62,638 nt of DNA from NCBI GenBank assembly GCA_030426545.1, contig JAUHYL010000016.1, forward strand, positions 1-62,638. Direction: 5' to 3'. This DNA is from Gammaproteobacteria bacterium. GTDB taxonomy: Bacteria > Pseudomonadota > Gammaproteobacteria > Pseudomonadales > Halieaceae. Every line of letters begins with the position of its first letter. Position 1 is the first letter of the stretch. Under the pieces are notes generated by a model. That model had not been told where the DNA came from, did no database searches, and saw only the letters and a program-made list of their open reading frames with translations. The position numbers were made by a program, and so were the translations under genes. Of this stretch, positions 55,137-61,986 are shown piece after piece.

Positions 55137-55925
55137 CTACCGCGCGCCCTTCCCCGCGAAAAGGGGCAACGCGCCCGGCGGGGCTCGGGTGGGTGGCACC
55201 AGCAGCGGGAGAGTGAGGATGTTTTGTTCCTTCTCGCAAAGATGTGCCAGGATTCTGTCGATAATGTCCTCATCTTCAATACACGCAATGACCCTGACCG
55301 AACCACCGCAGCGGCTGCAAACCTCAATGTCTATGCGGATGGCCGCCCCGAGCAAGAACGCCATGGTAGCGGGTGAGGTTGGCCCCAGGTTTGGGTCGGA
55401 CCGCCCTCGGGCGAGGGCCGCTAATCGCGCAATGAAATCCACTGGCGGATGGCCGCCCCGATCCAATGCCGCCTGGGTCGTCCCGTCCCGGTAAGGCGTG
55501 TTCAGGGTATAGAGAACCTTGCCGGTAGAACTGAGCGAGAGGCGAGGAACGGCAACGGCAGGACGGGCGATGTACCGGCACAACCTCTCCCGCTTGTCCT
55601 TCTGATGCCCTTCGCAACTCACCCCCACGTGCAGTGAGAAGCCATTGGCCTTGGCCACCCGCTCTAGCGCGGGATCAGGTCGGTCCAGTGGCCGGATGGT
55701 GCGGATCATGAAGGCCTTGCGCCCTTGCTGCGGGCCGGCGGCGATCCGGTAGGAGACGGAACTGCCCAGGATCTGGGGCATGGCATCCGTGTCTTCAGCG
55801 TGGTCTAGGTCCAGCCAGGAGCTCTCAGCGTCCTGTTCCAGTAAGCCTTGTCGTTCCAGACAGCGCCCACGCGTTTGCTGATCAACTGCACCAGTTCCTC
55901 CGCAGTAGCTCCACCAGAGGCCAGA
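55137..55925 (-). pseudogene. IS91-family transposase remnant (frameshifted and internally deleted)
   Basis: Reading minus, an opening EELVQLISKRVG is followed in another frame by CLERQGLLEQDAESSWLDLD and then SSVSYRIAAGPQQGRKAF. Next come the IS91 blocks GFSLHVGVSCEGHQKDKRER, LCRYIARPAV and STGKVLYTLNTPYRDGTTQ. After FIARLAAL the usual central region is scrambled or deleted. The C-terminal IDIEVCSRCGGSVRVIACIE and IDRILAHLCEKEQ are present. At least one frameshift (near 55860) and a deletion make it inactive. It abuts the promoter of the alkaline phosphatase gene and shows earlier rolling-circle transposon traffic. Confidence 0.85.
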
Positions 55926-55968
55926 GCCGGATACCGATGCGAGGACGCGGTGACTGTTGCAGTTAAAC

Positions 55969-56007
55969 CGTCATCAGAACGTCAAGCAAACGTCACGGTA
56001 CGTTCAC
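55969..56007 (+). promoter_or_regulatory. Pho box upstream of the alkaline phosphatase
   Basis: CGTCAT, CGTCAA and CGTCAC start at 55969, 55980 and 55991, an exact 11-bp period with A-rich spacers. A fourth half-site, CGTTCA, starts at 56001. PhoB binds tandem 11-bp TGTCA-type repeats, so phosphate-starvation control is expected. The ATG is 87 nt further on. Confidence 0.7.
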
Positions 56008-56093
56008 TTCAAGTACACAAAAAGCGCTCATCGTTACTACGCGGGCGGAAGACGCCACGTTCACCTCAGCATTCGAACCCAACGGAGAAAATC

Positions 56094-57764
56094 ATGAACC
56101 TGAAAAGAAAGATCCTGGCCGGCGTTATCGCCATCGCCGGTACAAATCACGCACTGGGCCAACCCGAGGTCATTCCCGAGTATCAGAAGAACAGTACCTG
56201 GTACATAGAAGGCCAGAAAAACGTCAAAGCAAAAAACAAACTCGCCAGGAAGGTGGGCGCAGCGAAGAACGTCATCCTGTTTGTCGGCGACGGGATGGGC
56301 GTTTCCACAGTGACAGCTGCGCGCATCCTGGAAGGCCAACTTAAAGGAATGCAAGGTGAGGAAAACAACCTCAGCTTTGACATGTTTCCGTGGACCGGCC
56401 TGGCCAAGACCTACAACGTCGACGCGCAGACGCCGGATTCCGCTGGGACAATGACCGCGATGATGACCGGTGTAAAAACAGACGTCGGTGTCATCGGCGT
56501 GGACGCACGCGTAGAGCGCGGCGATTGCAGTTCCGTTCCCGGTACCGAGCTAACGACCGCGCTGGAACTGGCAGAAATGGCGCGCAAAGCCACAGGCATA
56601 GTCAGCACCGCTCGCATCACACACGCCACCCCGGCAGCTGCCTATGCCAAGTCTGCGGACCGCAACTGGGAAGACGACTCCGACATGCCCCAGGAAGCCA
56701 TCGATCAGGGCTGTATTGACATCGCCACTCAGCTGGTCGAATTTGAAAACCTGTTGGAGGCACGCTACCCGTGGGCAGATGTCGACGGCATCGACGTAAT
56801 TTTCGGTGGTGGCCGCCGCCACTTCCTGCCCAAGGACGAGACCTACAACATCGAGAAGCCCTTCGGCTCCGGGGCGGAAGGCGACCGCACCGACGGGCGC
56901 GATCTGACGGCGGAATGGGTGGAAGCGCATCCCTACGGCAAGTTTGTGGTGGACCAGGCGGGATTCGACGCAATCAGGCCGAGAAAGCACTCGCAGGTAC
57001 TTGGGTTGTTCAACGAGTCCCACATGCAGTACGAGGCTGACCGTAAAAACGACATCCTGGGCGAGCCGTCTATTGTCGAAATGACGACCAAGGCGATCGA
57101 TATTCTCAAACACAACGAGAACGGCTATTTCCTGACCGTGGAGTCCGGTCGGATCGACCACGCACATCACGCGGGCAATGCATCCGGTGCCCTGGTCGAC
57201 ACCATCGTGTTTGCGCAGGCCATCGAGGCGGCAGTCAAAAAGGCCAACATGAAGGACACCCTGATCATTGTCACCGCTGACCACAGCCACGTATTCACCA
57301 TCGCGGGCTATGCCAAGCGCGGTAACAACATCCTGGGCAAAGTCGTCGCTGTGGGTAATACCGAACCGCAACTGGCCGCAGACGGCCTCCCCTACACCAC
57401 GCTGGGCTACACGAATGGACGCGGCTTTGCCGATTTCGGCCTGGAGACCGACTCCGATGCGATTTACGGCTCCGACCCCTTCAGCGGCCGGGTGGACCTG
57501 ACCAGCATCGACACCCAGCAACAGGGCTACCACCAGGAGACCCTGGTGCCGCTGAGTTCCGAAACCCATGCCGGAGAAGACATTGCGATCTACGGCAAGG
57601 GCCCCGGTGCACACGGAGTGCTCGGCACCAATGAGCAGAACGTGGTGTTCCACGTCATGAACCAGGCGGGAAACCTGGTGCAAGCCGCACTCAAAGGTCA
57701 GAGCGAAAAAGGCAGATTTGGCGCGGAACCGGCCAGTGACGTCGCCACGCTCACTGACTTCTGA
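56094..57764 (+). CDS. Alkaline phosphatase (PhoA superfamily), secreted
   Basis: The 556-residue protein has a signal peptide ending near NHALG. The domain carries metal ligand Asp in LFVGDGMG, the nucleophile Ser116 in TPDSAGTMTAMMTG, then THATPAAAYAKSADR, VESGRIDHAHHAGNASGAL and the late TADHSHVF. It should release phosphate from esters in the periplasm using Zn/Mg. GGAG lies 6 nt before the ATG; a longer frame runs back into the transposase remnant and is rejected. It is part of the first element's cargo and carries its own Pho box. Confidence 0.93.
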   Translation: MNLKRKILAGVIAIAGTNHALGQPEVIPEYQKNSTWYIEGQKNVKAKNKLARKVGAAKNVILFVGDGMGVSTVTAARILEGQLKGMQGEENNLSFDMFPWTGLAKTYNVDAQTPDSAGTMTAMMTGVKTDVGVIGVDARVERGDCSSVPGTELTTALELAEMARKATGIVSTARITHATPAAAYAKSADRNWEDDSDMPQEAIDQGCIDIATQLVEFENLLEARYPWADVDGIDVIFGGGRRHFLPKDETYNIEKPFGSGAEGDRTDGRDLTAEWVEAHPYGKFVVDQAGFDAIRPRKHSQVLGLFNESHMQYEADRKNDILGEPSIVEMTTKAIDILKHNENGYFLTVESGRIDHAHHAGNASGALVDTIVFAQAIEAAVKKANMKDTLIIVTADHSHVFTIAGYAKRGNNILGKVVAVGNTEPQLAADGLPYTTLGYTNGRGFADFGLETDSDAIYGSDPFSGRVDLTSIDTQQQGYHQETLVPLSSETHAGEDIAIYGKGPGAHGVLGTNEQNVVFHVMNQAGNLVQAALKGQSEKGRFGAEPASDVATLTDF

Positions 57765-57792
57765 AGGCTCACCCTGTTCAAGGTACTTCGCG

Positions 57793-57819
57793 GCGGGGAC
57801 GATGCGTCCCCGCTTTCTT
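57793..57819 (+). terminator. Rho-independent terminator after the alkaline phosphatase
   Basis: An 8-bp stem, GCGGGGAC / GTCCCCGC, with a 5-nt loop is followed by TTTCTTC. It lies 29 nt after the stop. It may let only part of the transcripts continue into the next gene. Confidence 0.75.
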
Positions 57820-57844
57820 CTATTTCGGGAAAACACAGGCAAAC

Positions 57845-58552
57845 ATGAACGCTCATATTTTTATTTCCATCTTTCTCGCGCTGGCCACATCGAGCGCAAC
57901 GGCGGCAGAGTGTGCGATCAACCCTGCACGCCTGGGTGCAGTCTACGTAACCGGGGTACTGGACACCGGGGAAAAATTGTCCGAAACCCGGCAACTTGAA
58001 CTGTGGCGCGACGGGCCGCGCGTGCTGCGCGTAGACCAGGAAAACAACGTGGCGGAACTCTGGGCAAACGCCGCTAACAAGCTCTACCTGACGAGGTATT
58101 TCGACGGCCACGAGCGCGGCATCGAATACCATCCGGGAGATATTGACAGTGAGTTGGACCAGGCGCACTGGCAACAGATCAGGCAGATTTTGCCCGACAG
58201 TAAACTGGCTGCCATGCAACTGATCAGCGAATCGGGCAGCGGCTGCGACGAAGTGCAAACCTACGAAGCGAATTTCGAAGACACGAAAGTGCGCGTCAAA
58301 TGGCTTCCTGCCACAAACCTGGTGAAGGAATTGAGGCGCTCAAACACCTCGCAAACAACGCTCTGGTCACTGCGGGAGGTGATCAGTGACGGCCCGGAGA
58401 TCGCTGCAGCTTTCGCGGCGCGGAATGATTACCAGCTCATCGACTACGCGGATATCGGCGACAATGAATCAGACCCCTTCCTGCACGAGATGGCCCACTT
58501 CGATTTCACCGGCCAGAACAGGCACGGCTCGCCCGGCGGTCACGCCCACTGA
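57845..58552 (+). CDS. Secreted hypothetical protein downstream of the alkaline phosphatase
   Basis: The 235-residue protein has a signal peptide (HIFISIFLALATSSATAA). The mature domain contains VTGVLDTGEKLSETRQLELW and NVAELWANAANKLYLTRYF. It ends in a His/Gly-rich tail (DFTGQNRHGSPGGHAH) that could bind metal. Two cysteines (one just after the signal, one in SGSGCDE) may pair. I do not recognise the family. Its position suggests a role with the phosphatase, but a terminator separates them. Confidence 0.7.
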   Translation: MNAHIFISIFLALATSSATAAECAINPARLGAVYVTGVLDTGEKLSETRQLELWRDGPRVLRVDQENNVAELWANAANKLYLTRYFDGHERGIEYHPGDIDSELDQAHWQQIRQILPDSKLAAMQLISESGSGCDEVQTYEANFEDTKVRVKWLPATNLVKELRRSNTSQTTLWSLREVISDGPEIAAAFAARNDYQLIDYADIGDNESDPFLHEMAHFDFTGQNRHGSPGGHAH

Positions 58553-58702
58553 GGTTCGATGGCGATTTTGCGCAAGATGTGCGGCGAGTGTGGTGCAGAT
58601 CATCGGCGGGATATTGACCGGGAATAGTGGAGTAGAGGGTGGCAGTCGCCGCCGTGGGTAATAGCTCGACAACCGCATGGCTGTTGCGACGCTAAAGGGG
58701 TC

Positions 58703-58749
58703 AGACCCTCTCGGGTAACCTTGATTTGATTGGCGCGCCTGGCACGATT
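58703..58749 (-). repeat. Decayed terminator plus tRNA-Arg 3'-terminal fragment (outer copy)
   Basis: 58731-58749 repeats the 19 bases at the 3' end of the tRNA-Arg fragment at 58983-59001, CCA included. 58703-58720 is a degraded version of the terminator that follows that fragment. The unit 'tRNA end plus terminator' is therefore present twice. Confidence 0.7.
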
Positions 58750-58904
58750 GTTTGGGTACTCGGAAGTTTGTGCTTGAATCGCGGCTTTCGGCCTGCCCCC
58801 GGCGCTCCGGTGGCACGATTGACCCACAACACCCTGTGGGGTGTTGTGGCCCCTTCGGGGCTTCGTCGCTACGCTCCTCGGTCCAAATTGCTCGCGCAAT
58901 TTGT
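58750..58904. repeat. Copy B of the ~155-bp palindrome-rich element
   Basis: It is nearly identical to 53944-54098 (about six differences by eye) with all hairpins conserved. It is entered from GGCACGATT and left into CGAAC, that is, inserted at the T-loop of the tRNA fragment beginning at 58731. No ORF of credible size lies inside, so it is non-autonomous. Confidence 0.85.
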
Positions 58905-58943
58905 CGAACGGGGCACGTTGTCTCGACCAGACACTTCAAACAC

Positions 58944-58971
58944 AAAAAAGGGCCACCCTCTCGGGTGACCC
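58944..58971 (-). terminator. Terminator of the (now partial) tRNA-Arg gene
   Basis: On the minus strand GGGTCACCC-GAGA-GGGTGGCCC is followed by six T. It lies 12 nt after the CCA end of the tRNA fragment, the normal place for a tRNA transcript terminator. Confidence 0.8.
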
Positions 58972-58982
58972 TGTTTCGTGTT

Positions 58983-59027
58983 TGGCGCGCCTGGCACGAT
59001 TCGAACGTGCGACCGCCTGGTTCGTAG
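58983..59027 (-). pseudogene. 3' half of tRNA-Arg(ACG): attachment-site remnant
   Basis: On the minus strand the fragment starts at the anticodon loop (CT-ACG-AA). It continues with anticodon stem CCAGG, variable loop CGGTC, T-arm GCACG-TTCGAAT-CGTGC, acceptor CAGGCGC, G and CCA. All these match tRNA-Arg(ACG). No 5' half is present: the sequence diverges right after TTCGTAG. A cut at the anticodon loop with the gene's 3' end left behind is the usual product of tyrosine-integrase insertion. The element should extend rightward from here, and the restored tRNA should lie beyond the window. Confidence 0.85.
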
Positions 59028-59257
59028 CTCAACAAATGAAATTTAACGTATTGTTTTAAATAGCTTTTCTGGCGACGCCCGTTGCCGACCAAGCACGACA
59101 ACGCACCACTGAGCACGCTGATGTCGGAAATTTGTCGGAATTGTAAACGTTGTCGATCGAGCTATTTTCGCAGGCTCAATGCACCGTAAAAATACTGACT
59201 TTACAAGGTCCATCCCCAGTATTAATATTTAATACATAGTTTTTCAGGTACGCGCAC

Positions 59258-59503
59258 ATGGCCAGAAACACCTCCGTCACCCTCGGTGATCATTTTGAAG
59301 CGTTCATCACCAGTAAGATAGAACAGGGTCGCTTTCAATCTGTCAGCGAAGCAGTCCGCGCCGGGCTGCGAAAGCTGGAGGAGGATGAAGCCAGGCTTGA
59401 TATGTTGAGGACTCGACTAAGGGCGGGGGAGGACAGCCCCGTTGCTGAAAACTTTGATAGCCGGGAATTTCTGGAAAAACTCCATAAAAAGCCTCTTGGG
59501 TGA
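59258..59503 (+). CDS. ParD-type antitoxin (second pair)
   Basis: The 81-residue protein has an RHH fold: TSVTLGDHFEAFITSKIEQG, then RFQSVSEAVRAGLRKLEEDE. The C-terminal tail (DSREFLEKLHKK) would cover the toxin. It overlaps the toxin start by 4 nt. It occupies the same position relative to the element end as the first pair, but belongs to a different antitoxin subfamily. Confidence 0.88.
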   Translation: MARNTSVTLGDHFEAFITSKIEQGRFQSVSEAVRAGLRKLEEDEARLDMLRTRLRAGEDSPVAENFDSREFLEKLHKKPLG

Positions 59504-59703
59504 AGAAGCGCTATTTCATTCGCGAACTCGCTCTAAGAGATTTGGAGGAAATTTGGCTCTTTACCCTGTCGGGGTGGAGTCTAGAACAGGCTGATGCCTA
59601 TACCAGTTCTATCCTTGCCCGCCTGAATTTGCTGGCCGACAACCCCAGCGTTGGCTACTATCCATTGAACAACTGGTTCGTAGCCACAATTGTGGCAATT
59701 TAG
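59500..59703 (+). pseudogene. ParE-type toxin, C-terminally truncated (second pair)
   Basis: It begins like ParE (YFIRELALRDLEEIWLFTLS, with LLADNPSVG near residue 50) but ends after 67 residues instead of ~95-100. The last residues, NNWFVATIVAI, replace the expected strand-forming part with the catalytic/gyrase-binding end. The break coincides with CTGGTTCGTAGC (59673-59684), which is identical to the tRNA anticodon-arm core at 59017-59028. The GTG start overlaps the antitoxin. Activity is doubtful. Confidence 0.7.
59673..59695. other. att-core-like 12-mer next to a 12-bp palindrome
   Basis: CTGGTTCGTAGC repeats the tRNA-Arg core and runs into the perfect palindrome CCACAATTGTGG (59684-59695). 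The two direct repeats of the core bracket the second toxin-antitoxin pair at a distance of ~656 bp. A chance match of 12 bases is possible. Confidence 0.45.
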
Positions 59704-60119
59704 ACCCTTGTAAATCGATCACCTGGATACGGCCCGCCCTCATTACACCCCGTATCGACCCGTGTTCTCTAGTAGATACCCTACGGTTAAGCTTGAGGCC
59801 CCTCCTTTCCTTGGCACTTCTTTCAAGCCATTGTCGGTGGCGAGCTCGCTTTGAATACAGATAGGGAATCCTGCTGAGCTGCCGATGAGAATGTCACATC
59901 AAGCCGCAACTACCCCCTACTCCCTCTTTGACTGCATCCTCCATAACAAATCTGCTCGTAAACTTTTTGGGAATTTCATAAAGACGCCGCTGTATCTTAT
60001 GCGACGAGGCACAAGGCATACACGAAGTGCTGCAGAATAGCTGTCTGTGAGCAGGGTAGCTGAAGTATTACCCTGCCCATGGGAGGAGGTGGTATTACAT
60101 TGAAACTTTGCAATATCCG
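59704..60119. other. A+T-richer spacer with no firm gene
   Basis: About 415 bp between the truncated toxin and the P450 gene. A 68-codon minus-strand frame (60123-59917) begins in an ATGA overlap with the P450 stop, but its sequence resembles no family I know and lacks a ferredoxin motif. It is left uncalled. Confidence 0.4.
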
Positions 60120-61355
60120 TCATGACGCCACTTCAAGGGCCCCGACATCAACAGACATCGGTAGCTTTACCCAGCCGCTAAGTATCGGGACAGGAATTCG
60201 TTTACCATTCTCAAAATCCAGTTTCATATGAGGAAGTAGATCGATGAGCCATTCGAAAGCGACCTTCGCTTCAAGCCGTGCCAGCGCGGAGCCCATGCAA
60301 AAATGTATACCTTTCCCCAACGCTAGGTGATCTTTGTTGCGTCGATGCAGATCAAAAGTCTCTGGGGCTTCATAAGTATCAGCATCGAGATTCCCGGAGG
60401 AGAAAAGCAACCAAAGCGTATCACCCTTACTGATGTTTTTGCCTCTGAACTCAACATTTCTGGTTGCAATTCGAAAAAGGCCCATTACAGGGCCGTCATA
60501 ACGCAACATTTCTTCAACGAAATCAGAAATCAATGTCCTATCATTTCGCAAGTCCGCCAGCACATCGGGATGATTCAATAAGAACACTACCCCGTTGCTG
60601 ATCAAGTTGGTCGTTGTTTCATTCCCTGCAAGCCACAGCAGTTTGCTTAAACCTAGTATTTCTTCTGTACGTAGATTCTCACCTTCCTCGGAAGCATCAA
60701 GCATGGCGCTGATAAGGGTATTTGCCTGTGGATTATGACGCGCCGCAGAGATGATTTCGCTCAAGCCTTCCGTCATCTCTTTACGTGAGCCGAGCTGCTG
60801 CTGAATGGAATACCCTTCTCCAGCACCAATGGCCAGGGAATCAGACCACATGCGCAAGCGATGACGTTCCTCCAACGGAATCCCCATCATCTGAGCAATT
60901 ACATACACCGGCAGCGGACTGGCAAAATCATCTACCAGATCCAGCGCTTCACCATTGCGAATTTTCTGGTGGAGTTCGTCCATTAGATTTGTGGCTATTT
61001 CCACCACCGCTGGTTCCATTTCGGCGATGCGTTTTGGCGTGAAAGCCTTTGCAAACAGCGAACGAATTCTGGTGTGTTCTGGCGGATCATGCTGAATCAA
61101 GGGTAGGAAACCCATGCCGCCATTGTCATCGCGCTGTTCGCCGTCTTCTCCTGCTACGAGGCCCCCACCGGGTCCGGCTGCGGACGAGTATGTGTATGGG
61201 TCCTTGAGCATCTCGAGGATATCCTCATGCTTTGAAATAACCCAAAACCCATACTCCTGCGCATAGTAAACTGGATCGGTCTCTCGAAGATTCTTCCAAA
61301 AGGGTTGTGGCCGCGCAGCGTATTCTGCAGAGAGAAATGGAAATTCATTAGACAT
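60120..61355 (-). CDS. Cytochrome P450
   Basis: The 411-residue bacterial class I-type P450 has QHDPPEHTRIRSLF near residue 90. The I-helix oxygen-binding AGNETT is at 243-248 and the K-helix ExxR (EMLR) at 282-285. The haem loop LGKGIHFCMG has ligand Cys353. The position usually Phe seven residues before the Cys is Leu (346). It should hydroxylate a small hydrophobic substrate using external redox partners; none is encoded in the window. AGGAG precedes the ATG. The gene is noticeably poorer in G+C than the left part of the window, consistent with transfer. Confidence 0.93.
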   Translation of the reverse strand: MSNEFPFLSAEYAARPQPFWKNLRETDPVYYAQEYGFWVISKHEDILEMLKDPYTYSSAAGPGGGLVAGEDGEQRDDNGGMGFLPLIQHDPPEHTRIRSLFAKAFTPKRIAEMEPAVVEIATNLMDELHQKIRNGEALDLVDDFASPLPVYVIAQMMGIPLEERHRLRMWSDSLAIGAGEGYSIQQQLGSRKEMTEGLSEIISAARHNPQANTLISAMLDASEEGENLRTEEILGLSKLLWLAGNETTTNLISNGVVFLLNHPDVLADLRNDRTLISDFVEEMLRYDGPVMGLFRIATRNVEFRGKNISKGDTLWLLFSSGNLDADTYEAPETFDLHRRNKDHLALGKGIHFCMGSALARLEAKVAFEWLIDLLPHMKLDFENGKRIPVPILSGWVKLPMSVDVGALEVAS

Positions 61356-61424
61356 GGTATATTTCTCCTATTCGGGACAACCACCCACCAAATCGGCTGG
61401 CATCTTGTCCAACTTCCAATACTC

Positions 61425-61886
61425 TCAGTTTTCCGACAGCAAATTCGCATGTACCAATTTGAGTAAACGGTAAAATTCCTTGGCCTCTTTAGCAGACATG
61501 CCGCGCGTTGCCGCTCTGCCAATATCGCCTACCAGATCTTCAAGCGACTTCAGCATGGGGTCGATTTTATCCGTAAGGCGAACCATCTTCGCACGGCGAT
61601 CACTAGTATCCTGATGTCGCGCTATCCATCCCGCTGACTCTAGTCGGTCCACAACTTTGCCCAGTGGTGGTTTCGCCATCATCAGGGAATCGGCAATACT
61701 AGTTTGCGTCTGCTCGCCGTTCATGTAGAGCAGGTAGAGCACCTGCCATTGTGTGCGAGTTAACCCCAAGTCCTTTACCTGCCTGTTAAAGAGCCGGGCG
61801 ACCATCAAACTAATTTCGTGAATTAGCGTACTAACAGGCTGGTCTTGCCGCCTTGATTGTTGGCTTGCTATATCTTGCGTTGACAA
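61425..61886 (-). CDS. MarR-family transcriptional regulator
   Basis: The 153-residue protein has the winged-helix core LTRTQWQVLYLLYMNGEQTQ, the recognition helix SLMMAKPPLGKVVDRLESAG and the wing RHQDTSDRRAKMVRLT. Flanking helices form the dimer. The TTG start has AGGA 8 nt upstream. It is divergent from the efflux adaptor and upstream of the P450 on the same strand. It probably controls one or both in response to a small aromatic or lipophilic ligand. Confidence 0.9.
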   Translation of the reverse strand: MSTQDIASQQSRRQDQPVSTLIHEISLMVARLFNRQVKDLGLTRTQWQVLYLLYMNGEQTQTSIADSLMMAKPPLGKVVDRLESAGWIARHQDTSDRRAKMVRLTDKIDPMLKSLEDLVGDIGRAATRGMSAKEAKEFYRLLKLVHANLLSEN

Positions 61887-61986
61887 TTTAGTTATCCTAG
61901 TTAATATAACTACAGTTAATATTTTAGTTGTAGGTATCGCGGTTTGTCAATTCATGATGCCTCTCGAACTAGTTGGTAGCGATAGT
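61887..61986. promoter_or_regulatory. Divergent control region between marR-type and efflux genes
   Basis: It is strongly A+T-rich. TAGTTAATATAACTA (61898-61912) is a near-palindrome. A TAGTTAT / ATAACTA pair spans 61889-61912, and AGTTAAT recurs at 61914. MarR dimers bind such sites, so autoregulation with control of the efflux gene is likely. Confidence 0.5.

Noticed and set aside
55848-56093. N-terminal extension of the alkaline phosphatase
   Set aside because: It crosses the transposase remnant and the Pho box; the signal peptide and ribosome site place the start at 56094.
53926-59028. Integron attC sites or a CRISPR array
   Set aside because: The repeats are two large copies plus tRNA pieces, not regularly spaced short repeats, and no integron or Cas gene is present.
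58726-59059. Overlapping ORFs across the tRNA fragments and palindromic element
   Set aside because: They translate antisense tRNA and hairpins (for example LARFERATAWFV); this is a known source of spurious proteins.
59917-60123. 68-codon ORF starting in the P450 stop, considered as a ferredoxin
   Set aside because: It lacks ferredoxin cysteine spacing and resembles no known family.
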